A DNA stretch of 64,000 nucleotides from Streptomyces sp. NBC_01224 (lineage in GTDB: Bacteria > Actinomycetota > Actinomycetes > Streptomycetales > Streptomycetaceae), in the NCBI RefSeq assembly GCF_036002945.1, contig NZ_CP108529.1:5265001-5329000 (forward strand), written 5' to 3'. A program made the position numbers and the translations under genes. The notes under the pieces were generated by a model that was not told the DNA's origin, did not search any database, and saw only the letters and a list, made by a program, of their open reading frames with translations. Position 1 is the first letter of the stretch. Each line of letters begins with the position of its first letter. Of the stretch, positions 50,314 through 59,142 are shown in pieces.

Positions 50314-51846
50314 ATGTCAAAAACAGCTGATATACGACTCCCGGACCCCAGTCGCTGGAAAGCGCTGGCGTTCATCGCCCTTGCGCAGCTGATGGTCGTG
50401 CTCGATGCCACGATCGTGAACATCGCGCTGCCGCACGCCCAGACGGCCCTGGGCATTTCCGATGCCAACAAGCAGTGGGTCATCACGGCCTATGCCCTCG
50501 CCTTCGGCGGCCTCCTGCTCTTCGGGGGACGGATCGCCGACCTCTGGGGCCGCAAGCGGACCTTCGTCGTCGGCCTGATCGGCTTCGCACTGGCCTCCGC
50601 GCTCGGTGGCGCGGCGCAGAACCAGGGCATGCTCTTCGGTTCGCGCGCGCTCCAGGGTGTCTTCGGCGCGCTGCTCGCCCCCGCGGCCCTGTCGCTGCTC
50701 GCCGTGATGTTCACCGATGCCAAGGAGCGCGCCAAGGCGTTCGGCATCTACGGTGCGATCGCCGGTGGCGGTGGCGCCGTCGGCCTGATCCTCGGCGGCT
50801 TCCTCACTCAGGCGCTGAACTGGCGCTGGACGTTCTTCGTCAACATCCCGTTCGCGATCGTCGCGGCCGCGGGCGCGTACTTTGTGATCCGTGAGCCGGC
50901 CGGCAGTCGTAACCGCTCGGCGCTCGACATCCCGGGCGTCGTCCTGTCCGCGCTGGGTCTGGTCTCCCTGGTGTACGGATTCACCCGCGCCGAGTCCGCC
51001 GGCTGGTCGGACGCGCTGACCATCGGCATGTTCGTCGCGTCCGGTGTGCTGCTCCTGACATTCGTCCTGACCGAGGCCCGGGTCAAGTCGCCGCTGCTGC
51101 CGCTGCGCGTCCTGCTGGACCGCAACCGCGGTGGCGTCTACCTCTCGCTGGGTCTGGCCATCATCGCGATGTTCGGGCTGTTCCTCTTCCTCACCTACTA
51201 CCTGCAGGTCGTGAAGGGCTACTCGCCGATCAGGACGGGCTTCGCCTTCCTCCCGATGATCGCGGGCATGATCACCGGCTCGACGCAGATCGGTGCCCGG
51301 CTGATGACCCGGGTTCCGGCGCGCAAGCTCATGGGCCCCGGCTTCCTGACCGCTGCCGTCGGCATGCTGCTGCTGACGCAGCTGGAGATCGGCTCCTCCT
51401 ACACCACGCTCATCCTGCCCGCACAGCTCCTGCTGGGGCTTGGCATGGGTACGGCGTTCATGCCGGCCATGTCGCTGGCCACGCATGGTGTCGAGCCGAG
51501 GGACTCGGGTGTCGCTTCCGCGATGGTCAACACCTCGCAGCAGGTGGGCGGCGCGATCGGTACGGCGCTGCTGAACACCATTGCCGCGTCGGCCGCGACG
51601 GCGTATGCCACCTCGCACGCCGCACTCGGCGCCACCGACCCGGAGCTGCTGAAGCTCCAGTCGATGGTGCACGGCTTCACCGGTGCCATCTGGTGGGCCG
51701 TCGGCATCCTGGTGGTGGCCTCCGCGATCGCGGTGACCTTCATCAACGCCGGGCGTCCCTCGGCGACCGCAGCGACCGGAACCTCCGGTTCGAGCGACGC
51801 CGACGGTGTCGAGGACGAGTTCAAGGTCCCGGTCGTCGCCCACTGA
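50314..51846 (+). CDS. DHA2-family MFS drug-efflux transporter
   Basis: A 510-residue 14-helix transporter of the EmrB/QacA type: helix 1 motif D1 QLMVVLDATIVNIALPHAQ, motif A RIADLWGRKRTF and motif C-like GGGGAVGLILGGFL. It exports drugs or metabolites with protons. The C-terminal tail (about 480-510) is a short disordered acidic stretch. Preceded by a TetR gene; a very strong bidirectional terminator follows. Confidence 0.93.
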   Translation: MSKTADIRLPDPSRWKALAFIALAQLMVVLDATIVNIALPHAQTALGISDANKQWVITAYALAFGGLLLFGGRIADLWGRKRTFVVGLIGFALASALGGAAQNQGMLFGSRALQGVFGALLAPAALSLLAVMFTDAKERAKAFGIYGAIAGGGGAVGLILGGFLTQALNWRWTFFVNIPFAIVAAAGAYFVIREPAGSRNRSALDIPGVVLSALGLVSLVYGFTRAESAGWSDALTIGMFVASGVLLLTFVLTEARVKSPLLPLRVLLDRNRGGVYLSLGLAIIAMFGLFLFLTYYLQVVKGYSPIRTGFAFLPMIAGMITGSTQIGARLMTRVPARKLMGPGFLTAAVGMLLLTQLEIGSSYTTLILPAQLLLGLGMGTAFMPAMSLATHGVEPRDSGVASAMVNTSQQVGGAIGTALLNTIAASAATAYATSHAALGATDPELLKLQSMVHGFTGAIWWAVGILVVASAIAVTFINAGRPSATAATGTSGSSDADGVEDEFKVPVVAH

Positions 51847-51895
51847 GGACTGAACACGGACGCGGGTCGCGTAGTGCGTGACGTGAAGTGATGTG

Positions 51896-51946
51896 AACGC
51901 GGCTCTGCCCCGGTTCCGCTCGACGGAACCGGGGCAGAGCCGCGTT
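51896..51946. terminator. 22-bp perfect hairpin, bidirectional terminator
   Basis: The 22 bases at 51896-51917 are the exact reverse complement of 51925-51946 around a 7-base loop, starting AACGCGG and ending CCGCGTT, so the A/T ends flank the stem in both directions. It lies between the MFS stop (51846) and the convergent MarR stop (51957). Confidence 0.9.
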
Positions 51947-51956
51947 CGACGACTGG

Positions 51957-52460
51957 TCAGCGCAGCCAGGGCAGGTCCGCGTCCGTGCCTTCCGGCTGCA
52001 GTCCGGTGGCGACGACCTGCATGATCTCGCCGAGCGAGCGCATCTGCTCGGGTGTGAGCCGGTCGAACATCGCCTGGCGTACGGCGCTGACATGGCCCGG
52101 CGCGGACCGTCGGAGCATCTCGTAGCCCTCGTCGGTGAGGACCGCGTTCTGGCCGCGCTTGTCGGACGGGCAGTCCTCGCGGCGTACCCAGCCGCTCTTC
52201 TCCAGCCGCGCGACGGCATGCGAGAGCCGGGAGCGGGTGATCTTGGCGTCCTTGGCGAGCTCGGTCATCCGCTTCCGGCGACGGGGTGCCTGGGAGAGCT
52301 GGACGAGCAGTCCGTAATAGATGTGCGGCATGCCGGCATCGCGCTGCAGCTGGCGGTCGAGGTGGTCCTCCATGAGCGTGGTGGCGTGCAGATACGCACG
52401 CCAGACGCTCTGCTCTTCGTCGGAGAGCCAGCGGGGCTCGCCGGGGGATGCCGTGGTCAT
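51957..52460 (-). CDS. MarR-family regulator
   Basis: A 167-residue MarR protein with the winged helix at about residues 60-115 (MTELAKDAKITRSRLSHAVA, RLEKSGWVRRE, DKRGQNAVLTDEG). The ATG at 52460 is chosen over a GTG at 52469 because GGAG lies five bases upstream. It is divergent from the LigB-type dioxygenase gene, the usual MarR target arrangement for aromatic or quinone stress. Confidence 0.9.
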   Translation of the reverse strand: MTTASPGEPRWLSDEEQSVWRAYLHATTLMEDHLDRQLQRDAGMPHIYYGLLVQLSQAPRRRKRMTELAKDAKITRSRLSHAVARLEKSGWVRREDCPSDKRGQNAVLTDEGYEMLRRSAPGHVSAVRQAMFDRLTPEQMRSLGEIMQVVATGLQPEGTDADLPWLR

Positions 52461-52480
52461 GTACTCCACTGTACGACCTT

Positions 52481-52560
52481 TTCTTGAAAGTTTAACTAGA
52501 TAGAGCTAAGGTCTCGGGAAGTAGGAGCTTGAAGATTAAAGAACCCTTCCTTTTCAAAGA
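52481..52560. promoter_or_regulatory. AT-rich divergent promoter region with palindrome AGTTTAACT
   Basis: Between the MarR start and the dioxygenase start the DNA is unusually AT-rich. It contains AGTTTAACT at 52489-52497 and an imperfect inverted pair TTCTTGAAAG (52481) and CTTTTCAAAGA (52550), about 60 bp apart. These are candidate MarR operators. Confidence 0.4.
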
Positions 52561-52605
52561 GACCTGTAAAAGACTTACCTCGATCAGCAGCGGATGGGGA
52601 GTGCC

Positions 52606-53388
52606 ATGACTGTCACCGCGGAGCGCATGCCCGCCCTCTACCTCTCCCACGGCGCACCGCCGTTGGCCGACGACCCGGTCTGGCCCGGCGAACTGGCCTC
52701 CTGGTCCGCGCAGTTGCCCCGCCCCCGCGCGATCCTGATGGTCTCCGCGCACTGGGAGGAGGCCCCGCTCGCCCTCGGTGCGACGGAGACCGTCCCGCTC
52801 GTCTACGACTTCTGGGGCTTCCCCGAGCACTACTACCAGGTGCAGTACGCCGCCCCGGGCGCCCCGGCGCTGGCGGAGAACGTACGCAAACTGCTGCGCG
52901 GAGCCGGTACGCCGGTCCAGGACATCCCGGACCGCGGGCTCGACCACGGGGCGTACGTCCCGCTGGTCGAGATGTTCCCCGGTGCCGACATCCCCGTACT
53001 CCAGATCTCCATGCCGACGCTGGACCCGCAGAAGCTGATGGACATCGGGCGCAAGCTCGCACCGCTGCGCGACGAGGGTGTCCTGATCGTCGGCAGCGGC
53101 TTCTTCACCCACAACCTGGCCGCCCTGCGGCATGCGGGCGGCGGCACCCCCGGCTGGTCGGCGGAGTTCGACGACTGGGGGAACCGGGCGCTCCAGGCGC
53201 GGGACATCGACGCGCTTCTGGACTTCGAGCACAAGTCCCCGGCCGGCCGGCTGGCCCACCCGCGCACCGAGCACTTCGCGCCGCTCTTCGTGACGCTCGG
53301 CGCCTCGGAGGGCGAGCTGGACCGGGGCCGCAGCGTCATCGACGGTTTCTGGATGGGGCTCGCGAAGCGGTCGGTGCAGTTCGGCTGA
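52606..53388 (+). CDS. LigB/DODA-type extradiol dioxygenase
   Basis: A 260-residue non-heme metal dioxygenase of the DODA (4,5-DOPA dioxygenase/YgiD) class: conserved His in LSHGAPP, VSAHWEE, GLDHGAYVPL, SGFFTHN and TEHFAPL supply the metal site and base. It opens catechol rings; physiological substrate unknown, and detoxification of catechols or quinols is a common inference. The start at 52606 is chosen because GGGGAG lies just upstream; ATG 52594 is also in frame. Divergent from the MarR gene. Confidence 0.9.
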   Translation: MTVTAERMPALYLSHGAPPLADDPVWPGELASWSAQLPRPRAILMVSAHWEEAPLALGATETVPLVYDFWGFPEHYYQVQYAAPGAPALAENVRKLLRGAGTPVQDIPDRGLDHGAYVPLVEMFPGADIPVLQISMPTLDPQKLMDIGRKLAPLRDEGVLIVGSGFFTHNLAALRHAGGGTPGWSAEFDDWGNRALQARDIDALLDFEHKSPAGRLAHPRTEHFAPLFVTLGASEGELDRGRSVIDGFWMGLAKRSVQFG

Positions 53389-53406
53389 GCTCTGTCCAAG
53401 GTCCTG

Positions 53407-54507
53407 TCACAGGGCCGGCGGGTTCAGCTCGATCGACCGGAGTGCGGCGGCGAGGGCCGTCGCATCGCCGATGTCCAGTGCGGTGTCCGTGAACTTGATG
53501 GTGTGATCGTCGCCGTGCGCCGCCGCCCGTGCGAAGAGCTCCTCGGCGGACGCCGCCGCCGGTGTGTACGGGGCCGGCTCGGCCGGGCCGTACGCGGCGG
53601 TGACTGCGGCGCTCGCCGCCCAGGCGGCCTCCAGGCTCGGCACCCACAGCGCGCGGGGGAGCGCGGGCAGCGTGCGCAGCACGGCATTGGGTGCGGTCGC
53701 GGCATGCACCAGCATGATGGGTTCGCCGTGCCCGTGCGTGGCATAGCGGTGGGTCGCGGCCCGCACCAGTTCCTCCAGCCGGGCCCGCGCCTCGTCCGGG
53801 TCGTCGGTGAACCGCTGCGGCCACACCGGGAACGCGGTGAGCTGTGCCAGCCGGTCCCGGATGCCGCCGCTCTGCTCGGGCACCGGCGGTACGGCGTCCA
53901 GTGCGGCCGCGGCGCTCGGTGCGGGCGCCAGCGGTGTCAGCGTGGCAAGCGGCTGGTGGCGGGCGGCCCAGTAGCCGAGGCCGTGGGCGAGCTCGGTGAT
54001 CCGCGGCGCGCTCGCCTCGCCGACGAGCAGAGTGCGTACGGAGTGGCCGACCCGGATCACGGGGTGGGTGGCGCCCGCCGCGATGCCGGGCAGCAGCCGT
54101 GGCCACCACTCGGTCAGGACGTCCCGCCAGGGGCGCTCGGCCGTCTCCCGCTCGAAGTACACAGTCCAGTCCGCGATCCGGCGCGGGTCGCCCAGGGCCT
54201 CGCGCCAGTTCTCCGCGGTCACCCGGGACGCGGTGTCCGGCATGTCCTCCAGCTTGTGGCTGTAATGGTCGAGCCACCGGTGGACGGCCGGTGCCTGACC
54301 GTGCCGGACCAGCGCCTCGACGGCCATCGGGCCGTGATTGCTCAGCCAGCCGTTCCGTTCGGGGCCCGCGGTGTGGAGACGTTCCAGCGCCTCGTCGAGC
54401 GTGCCCGTGGTGTCGTCGGTGGCGCGGGTGGTCGTGTCAGGTGTGCCGTTCCCGCTGGTTGTGCCGTCCCTGCCGGGTGTGCCGTCCCTGCTCGTTGTGT
54501 CGTTCAT
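53407..54507 (-). CDS. questin oxidase-like (DUF4243) protein
   Basis: A 366-residue protein with the questin-oxidase family signature: NGWLSNHGPMAVEALVRHG, ENWREALGD, THPVIRVGHSVRTL, HGLGYWAARHQPL and near the end HGDDHTIKFTDTAL. Fungal members cleave anthraquinone rings (Baeyer-Villiger-type); bacterial members are uncharacterised. The first 35 residues are a Thr/Gly/Asp-rich low-complexity stretch from a GTGCCG-type DNA repeat, so the true start could be internal. No ribosome binding site is evident at 54507. Confidence 0.85.
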   Translation of the reverse strand: MNDTTSRDGTPGRDGTTSGNGTPDTTTRATDDTTGTLDEALERLHTAGPERNGWLSNHGPMAVEALVRHGQAPAVHRWLDHYSHKLEDMPDTASRVTAENWREALGDPRRIADWTVYFERETAERPWRDVLTEWWPRLLPGIAAGATHPVIRVGHSVRTLLVGEASAPRITELAHGLGYWAARHQPLATLTPLAPAPSAAAALDAVPPVPEQSGGIRDRLAQLTAFPVWPQRFTDDPDEARARLEELVRAATHRYATHGHGEPIMLVHAATAPNAVLRTLPALPRALWVPSLEAAWAASAAVTAAYGPAEPAPYTPAAASAEELFARAAAHGDDHTIKFTDTALDIGDATALAAALRSIELNPPAL

Positions 54508-54579
54508 ACGGCAGCACGCTAGGCGCGGAGCCCGCGGTGCGTAACGGGCCGTGGACCTAGGCCGCGACCGGGCCGGGCC

Positions 54580-55119
54580 CTAGGACTGTGGCCCCAGCCG
54601 CTTCTCGTACCAGGCGACGTCCCAGTACGTGCCGAACTTCCGGCCCACCTCGGCGTACGTACCGACATGGCGGAAACCGAAGCGTTCGTGCAGCCGGGCC
54701 GAGGCGTCGTTGGGCTGGGTGATGCCCGCGTACGCGCGATGCAGGTCCTCGCCGGCGAGCGCCTCGAACAGGGATGAGTAGAGGAGCGTGCCGATGCCTC
54801 GGCCGGTGGCCCACGGGGCGCAGTACACGCTCACCTCGACCGAGGTCGCGTACGCCGACTTGGGACGGAAAGCGCTGCTGGTGGCGTATCCCAGGATCGA
54901 GGCGGGGCCGACAATGCGGACATCCTGAGCAACCAGAAGACGGTGCGGGCCGTCTTCAGGATGGGAACGAAGCCACGGCAGCCGCTGTTCGGGTGTAAGG
55001 GGGGTCGTATCGAATGTGAGCGCGGTCTCACGTACGTAATGGTTGTAGATGTCCGTGAGCGCCACCAAATCGCCTTCGGTGCCCGGCCTGACCTGCACTT
55101 CTGTCTGGATGCTCGGCAT
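54580..55119 (-). CDS. PAT-type (phosphinothricin-like) N-acetyltransferase
   Basis: A 179-residue GNAT enzyme of the phosphinothricin/methionine-sulfoximine acetyltransferase group: DIYNHYVRETALTFDTTP, VEVSVYCAPWATGRGIGTLL (acetyl-CoA motif), ITQPNDASARLHERFGF and VGTYAEVGRKFGTYWDVAWY. It acetylates an amino-acid-like amine. GAAGGGAG precedes ATG 55119. Divergent from hrdD. Orphan members of this group detoxify methionine derivatives; here the substrate is inferred only. Confidence 0.9.
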   Translation of the reverse strand: MPSIQTEVQVRPGTEGDLVALTDIYNHYVRETALTFDTTPLTPEQRLPWLRSHPEDGPHRLLVAQDVRIVGPASILGYATSSAFRPKSAYATSVEVSVYCAPWATGRGIGTLLYSSLFEALAGEDLHRAYAGITQPNDASARLHERFGFRHVGTYAEVGRKFGTYWDVAWYEKRLGPQS

Positions 55120-55180
55120 GCTCACTCCCTTCGCGGCGGCACAGGGTACTGCATGATCACGAAAATGAATGCCAGGCATG

Positions 55181-55206
55181 GGAATTCTGTCCGGATTCCA
55201 GTCGTT
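55181..55206 (+). promoter_or_regulatory. SigR-type promoter of hrdD
   Basis: GGAAT at 55181-55185, an 18-base spacer and GTT at 55204-55206 fit the SigR (disulphide-stress sigma) consensus GGAAT-N18/19-GTT exactly. It lies about 60 bp before the hrdD start codon. hrdD of S. coelicolor is a known SigR target, so the match is expected. Confidence 0.8.
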
Positions 55207-55267
55207 GTTTCCATCGGATGCAGGGCACCCGAGAGGGTGTCGCGACCTACTCAGCAAGGGAGCACGC

Positions 55268-56266
55268 ATGGCAACCCGTGCCGTCGCCCGTCGTTCGTCC
55301 GCCACCGGCGGTACCAGCCGGGCAAGCAGTGTTCGCGCCTCTGGCGGAGAGATCGCCGATCGCGACCTGGTCGGCATGTACCTGGACGAGATCGCGCGTA
55401 CGCCACTGCTCGATGCCGCAAAGGAGGTCGAGCTGTCGCAAACCGTCGAGGCGGGTGTTTACGCGCGGCGGATTCTCGACGGTGCGGTGGAGAGCGAAGC
55501 CGGTGGAGCCACGCGCGAGGAGCTGGAGGCGCTGGTCGCCGAGGGCGAGCGCGCCAAGGACATATTCATCCGTTCCAACCTCCGGCTCGTCGTTGCCGTC
55601 GCCCGCCGCTATCCGCGGGCCGGGCTGCCCCTGCTCGACCTGATCCAGGAGGGCAACGCGGGTCTGGTGCGCGCGGTCGAGAAGTTCGACTACGCCAAGG
55701 GCTTCAAGTTCTCCACGTATGCGACGTGGTGGATCCGTCAGGCCATCACCCGTTCCATAGCCGACCAGTCCCGTACGATCCGGCTCCCCGTCCACCTGGT
55801 GGAGGAGCTCGGCCGGATCCGACGGGTGCAGCGTGAGTTCAACCGTGAGCACGGGCGCGAGCCGGAGCACACGGAGATAGCCGCCGAGCTGGACTCCACG
55901 CCGGAGCGCGTGGGCGACGTCCTGGACTGGGCCCGTGACCCGGTCAGCCTCAACATGTCCGTGGACGACGAGGGCGAGACGCAGTTCGGTGACCTGCTGG
56001 AGGACACCTCCGCGGTGTCGCCCGAGCAGTCGGTGATGACGCTGCTGCGCAGCGAGGAGCTGGAGGACCTGATCGGTAAGCTCGACAACCGCACCGCATC
56101 GATCATCCGTATGCGGTACGGCATCGAGGACGGCCGTGAGCGGACCCTCACCGAGGTGGGCAAGCAGCACGGGCTGACCCGTGAGCGGATCCGCCAGATC
56201 GAGAAGCACGCGCTGCTCGAACTGAAGCGAATGGCCCACGACACGGGTTTTGACGCTGCGGCGTGA
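55268..56266 (+). CDS. hrdD: principal-like sigma factor HrdD
   Basis: A 332-residue sigma-70 protein lacking region 1.1: region 2 has LLDLIQEGNAGLVRAVEKFD and STYATWWIRQAITRSIADQS, region 3 RIRRVQREFNREHGREPEHT, and region 4 GRERTLTEVGKQHGLTRERI followed by RQIEKHALLELKRMA. Sequence and length fit S. coelicolor HrdD closely, from the MATRAVARR start to the TGFDAAA end. AAGGGAG lies seven bases before ATG 55268. HrdD is non-essential and stress-induced in S. coelicolor. A T-run terminator follows. Confidence 0.93.
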   Translation: MATRAVARRSSATGGTSRASSVRASGGEIADRDLVGMYLDEIARTPLLDAAKEVELSQTVEAGVYARRILDGAVESEAGGATREELEALVAEGERAKDIFIRSNLRLVVAVARRYPRAGLPLLDLIQEGNAGLVRAVEKFDYAKGFKFSTYATWWIRQAITRSIADQSRTIRLPVHLVEELGRIRRVQREFNREHGREPEHTEIAAELDSTPERVGDVLDWARDPVSLNMSVDDEGETQFGDLLEDTSAVSPEQSVMTLLRSEELEDLIGKLDNRTASIIRMRYGIEDGRERTLTEVGKQHGLTRERIRQIEKHALLELKRMAHDTGFDAAA

Positions 56267-56318
56267 GCCCTCGTCCAGTAACCTCCGAAATAGGTCGCTT
56301 CGTGTGACCCCCTGAACT

Positions 56319-56367
56319 GAGTCCCGGCGCCCACCCCCCCCTGGCGCCGGGGCTCATTCTTTTTTGC
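56319..56367 (+). terminator. rho-independent terminator of hrdD
   Basis: GAGTCCCGGCGCC (56319-56331) pairs with GGCGCCGGGGCTC (56343-56355) apart from one mismatch, and ATTCTTTTTTG follows. It is the only hairpin here with a classic T-run; it lies 53 bases past the hrdD stop. Confidence 0.88.
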
Positions 56368-56438
56368 GCGCTCGGTGGAGGCAGGCCTTCTGCGCGTGCG
56401 GTGGCGGCCGGGTCGGTCGTCGTTCGGGCGGCGATGTG

Positions 56439-57401
56439 TCAGTGTGCTGTCGCGCGGGTCAGCCGGGCGCCCAGATGACTCAAGTACTCCACCAGCTGTG
56501 GTGGCTCGTGCGCGGTGAACTCGCAGTCCACCAGCGCCAGTCGGAGCGCCACCCACTCCAGCGAGTCCGACAGGACCGCCCGCAGCCGACAGCTGTTCTC
56601 GCCGGTCCGCTCCAACGGGCCGATCGAGGCCGGCAGCCGCGCGGACACGAAGTCCGCCGGGGCCGCGAAGCTCACATCGACCGCCAGCTCCGGCTGCCGC
56701 CTGGCGATGGAGCTGCTGAGGAACTCCGCCGCATCACCCGTCGGCAGCTCGCGCGGTGTGAACCGGGCCCCGGTCGGGAACGGCTCGCTGACCCGGTCGA
56801 CCCGGAACGTACGCCAGTCCTCGCGCCCCAGGTCGTACGCGACGAGATACCAGCGCCACCCCGTGCTCACCAGCCGGTACGGCTCGGCCTGCCGCTTCGT
56901 CTCGGCGCCGTCGCCCGCACGGTAGGCGAACCGCAGTCGCTCCCGCCCGGTGACCGCCGCCGCCATCACCGTCAGCGTGTGCGGATCGATCGTCGAGCCG
57001 TCGCCGCGGGTCAGCGGCATCGTCGCGTTCTGCAGGGTCGACACCCGGTGCCGCAACCGCGACGGCAGCACCTGCTCCAGCTTCGCCAGAGCCCGTACGG
57101 ACGCCTCGTCGACCCCCTCGATGGCATGGCCGGCACCCGCCCGCAGGCCCACCGCGATGGCCACCGCCTCCTCGTCGTCGAGGAGCAGTGGCGGCATGGC
57201 GGTGCCCGCGACGAGGCGGTAGCCGCCGACCGATCCGCGCGAGGCCTCGACCGGGTAGCCGAGCTCACGGAGCCGGTCGATGTCGCGGCGGATGGTGCGC
57301 GGGCTGACGTCGAGCCGCTCGGCGAGCTCGCTGCCCGGCCACTCGCGGGGCGTCTGGAGGAGCGACAGCAGATTCAGCAGTCGTGCCGGGGTGTCGGTCA
57401 T
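56439..57401 (-). CDS. YafY-type WYL-domain regulator
   Basis: A 320-residue regulator: HTH_11 at residues 1-55 (LLNLLSLLQTPREWPGSELA, RLDVSPRTIRRDIDRLREL), then a WYL domain (RLRFAYRAGDG, EPYRLVSTGWRWYLVAYDLG, REDWRTFRVDRVSEP) and a WCX tail. WYL proteins sense nucleic-acid or small ligands. It is divergent from an MFS gene and may control it. Its start region is duplicated 31 bp upstream. Confidence 0.9.
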   Translation of the reverse strand: MTDTPARLLNLLSLLQTPREWPGSELAERLDVSPRTIRRDIDRLRELGYPVEASRGSVGGYRLVAGTAMPPLLLDDEEAVAIAVGLRAGAGHAIEGVDEASVRALAKLEQVLPSRLRHRVSTLQNATMPLTRGDGSTIDPHTLTVMAAAVTGRERLRFAYRAGDGAETKRQAEPYRLVSTGWRWYLVAYDLGREDWRTFRVDRVSEPFPTGARFTPRELPTGDAAEFLSSSIARRQPELAVDVSFAAPADFVSARLPASIGPLERTGENSCRLRAVLSDSLEWVALRLALVDCEFTAHEPPQLVEYLSHLGARLTRATAH

Positions 57402-57432
57402 GGGCTCAACCTCGTGCCGGGGTGTCGGTCAT
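57381..57432. repeat. 21-bp direct repeat duplicating the WYL gene start
   Basis: The 21 bases at 57381-57401 recur exactly at 57412-57432. On the minus strand each copy begins with ATG and encodes MTDTPAR. The upstream copy gives an 8-codon mini-frame (MTDTPARG, stop) that ends seven bases before the true start of the WYL gene. Confidence 0.9.
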
Positions 57433-57493
57433 CTCATCAGGGTGCCCATCCATTGGGTCATGATCTGACCTAATGGCTGTTTAGCTTCTTCAT

Positions 57494-59056
57494 ATGACTT
57501 CTTCCTCATCTCTGCCGTCCACGGCATCCGGGCCCACGGTGTCCTCGGACCCGTCGGACCGGCGACGCTGGTTCGCGCTCGCCATCGTGATGACCGCGGC
57601 CTTCATGGACCTGGTCGACGTCACGATCGTCAATATCGCCATTCCGAGCATCCGCGAGGACACCGGAGCCTCGTTCAGCTCGATCCAGTGGATCACCGCC
57701 GGCTACTCCCTGGCCTTCGCGGCCGGTCTGATCACCGGCGGCAGGCTGGGCGACATCTACGGCCGCAAGCGGCTGTTCCTCATCGGTATCGGCGGCTTCA
57801 CCGTGGCCTCCGCGCTCTGCGGCTTCGCCGCCAACCCGGAGATGCTGGTCGCCTCCCGCATCCTCCAGGGCGGCACCGCCGCGCTGATGGTCCCGCAGGT
57901 GCTGTCGATCGTGCACGCCACCTTCCCGGCGCACGAGCGCGGCAAGGTCTTCGGCCTCTTCGGCGCGATCGTCGGCCTCGGTGCCGTGCTGGGGCCGCTG
58001 CTGGGCGCGCTGCTCACCGAGTGGAACATCGCCGGTCTCGAATGGCGGCCGATCTTCCTGATCAACCTGCCCGTCGGTATCGCGGGCCTGATCCTCGGCC
58101 GGAAGTTCATCACCGAGTCCAAGGCCCCGAAGGCGCTCCGGCTCGACCTGGCCGGCGTCGCCCTGGTGACCCTGGGGATGCTGATGCTGATCTACCCGCT
58201 GACCCGTGGGCACGAACTGGGCTGGCCGCTGTGGGGCCACGTATCCATGGTCGGCAGCCTGCTGGTGTTCCTGATTCTGGTGTTGTTCGAGCGGGCGAAG
58301 GCGCGCAAGGACGGTTCGCCGCTCGTCGAACTGTCGCTGTTCCGGGTCAAGAGCTTCGCGGCGGGCATCGCCGTGCAGCTGACCTTCGGCATCGGGCTCG
58401 GCATCTTCTTCCTGGTCTGGACGCTCTACATGCAGATGGGCCTCGGCTGGAGCGCGCTACGGGCCGGCACGACCGGTATCCCGTTCTCGATCGCCGTGTC
58501 GTTCGCCGCCGGGATCTCCGTACAGAAGCTGGTGCCCCGCTTCGGCCGCAAGGTCCTCCAGACGGGCGCGCTGCTGATGATCGTCGGCCTGCTCCTCTAC
58601 ATCTGGGAGTCCGACCGGTACGGCATGGGCATCACGTCCTGGCAGATGGCGCTGCCGCTGGTGGTCATGGGCATAGGGATGGGCCTGATCGTGGCGCCGC
58701 TGACGGACGCGGTGCTCTCCGAGGTGCCCAAGGAGCACTCCGGTTCGGCCTCCGGGCTGATCAACACCGTGCAGCAGATGGGCAATGCGCTCGGGCTCGG
58801 ACTGGTCTCGGTCGTCTTCCTCGGCGCGATCGGTGACCGGCTGGCGCCGCAGGAGGTGGGCCCGGCGTTCGCGGAGGCGTTCCGGCACTCGCTGTGGTGG
58901 GTCGCCGGGGTGCTCGCGGTGATCTTCCTGGTGATGTTCGCGCTGCCCGCGCGGCAGCGGCAGCACGTGGAGGGAGGCGACGAGGGTGACGAGGGTATGG
59001 ACACCGTTGCCGAGCCCGAGGTCGAGCTCGGCAAGGAGCCCGCGCTGACGCCGTGA
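57494..59056 (+). CDS. DHA2-family MFS transporter
   Basis: A 520-residue 14-helix EmrB/QacA-type transporter: FMDLVDVTIVNIAIPSIRED for helix 1, GRLGDIYGRKRLFLIG for motif A and AIVGLGAVLGPLLGALLTEW for motif C. It probably exports a toxic compound. The C-terminal 30 residues are acidic and disordered. The ATG at 57494 is preceded by a weak Shine-Dalgarno (TTCTTCAT region). Divergent from the WYL regulator. Confidence 0.93.
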   Translation: MTSSSSLPSTASGPTVSSDPSDRRRWFALAIVMTAAFMDLVDVTIVNIAIPSIREDTGASFSSIQWITAGYSLAFAAGLITGGRLGDIYGRKRLFLIGIGGFTVASALCGFAANPEMLVASRILQGGTAALMVPQVLSIVHATFPAHERGKVFGLFGAIVGLGAVLGPLLGALLTEWNIAGLEWRPIFLINLPVGIAGLILGRKFITESKAPKALRLDLAGVALVTLGMLMLIYPLTRGHELGWPLWGHVSMVGSLLVFLILVLFERAKARKDGSPLVELSLFRVKSFAAGIAVQLTFGIGLGIFFLVWTLYMQMGLGWSALRAGTTGIPFSIAVSFAAGISVQKLVPRFGRKVLQTGALLMIVGLLLYIWESDRYGMGITSWQMALPLVVMGIGMGLIVAPLTDAVLSEVPKEHSGSASGLINTVQQMGNALGLGLVSVVFLGAIGDRLAPQEVGPAFAEAFRHSLWWVAGVLAVIFLVMFALPARQRQHVEGGDEGDEGMDTVAEPEVELGKEPALTP

Positions 59057-59072
59057 TGCCCTCAAGCGCGAC

Positions 59073-59103
59073 GGTGCCCGCACCCCTCGGGGGTGCGGGC
59101 ACC
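59073..59103. terminator. 14-bp hairpin between convergent genes
   Basis: GGTGCCCGCACCCC (59073-59086) pairs exactly with 59090-59103 around a 3-base loop, between the MFS stop (59056) and the DUF6227 stop (59143). Confidence 0.8.
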
Positions 59104-59142
59104 CGCGTGTGCGGGGGAGGGCGTGGGCCCGCGCCCCCACGG

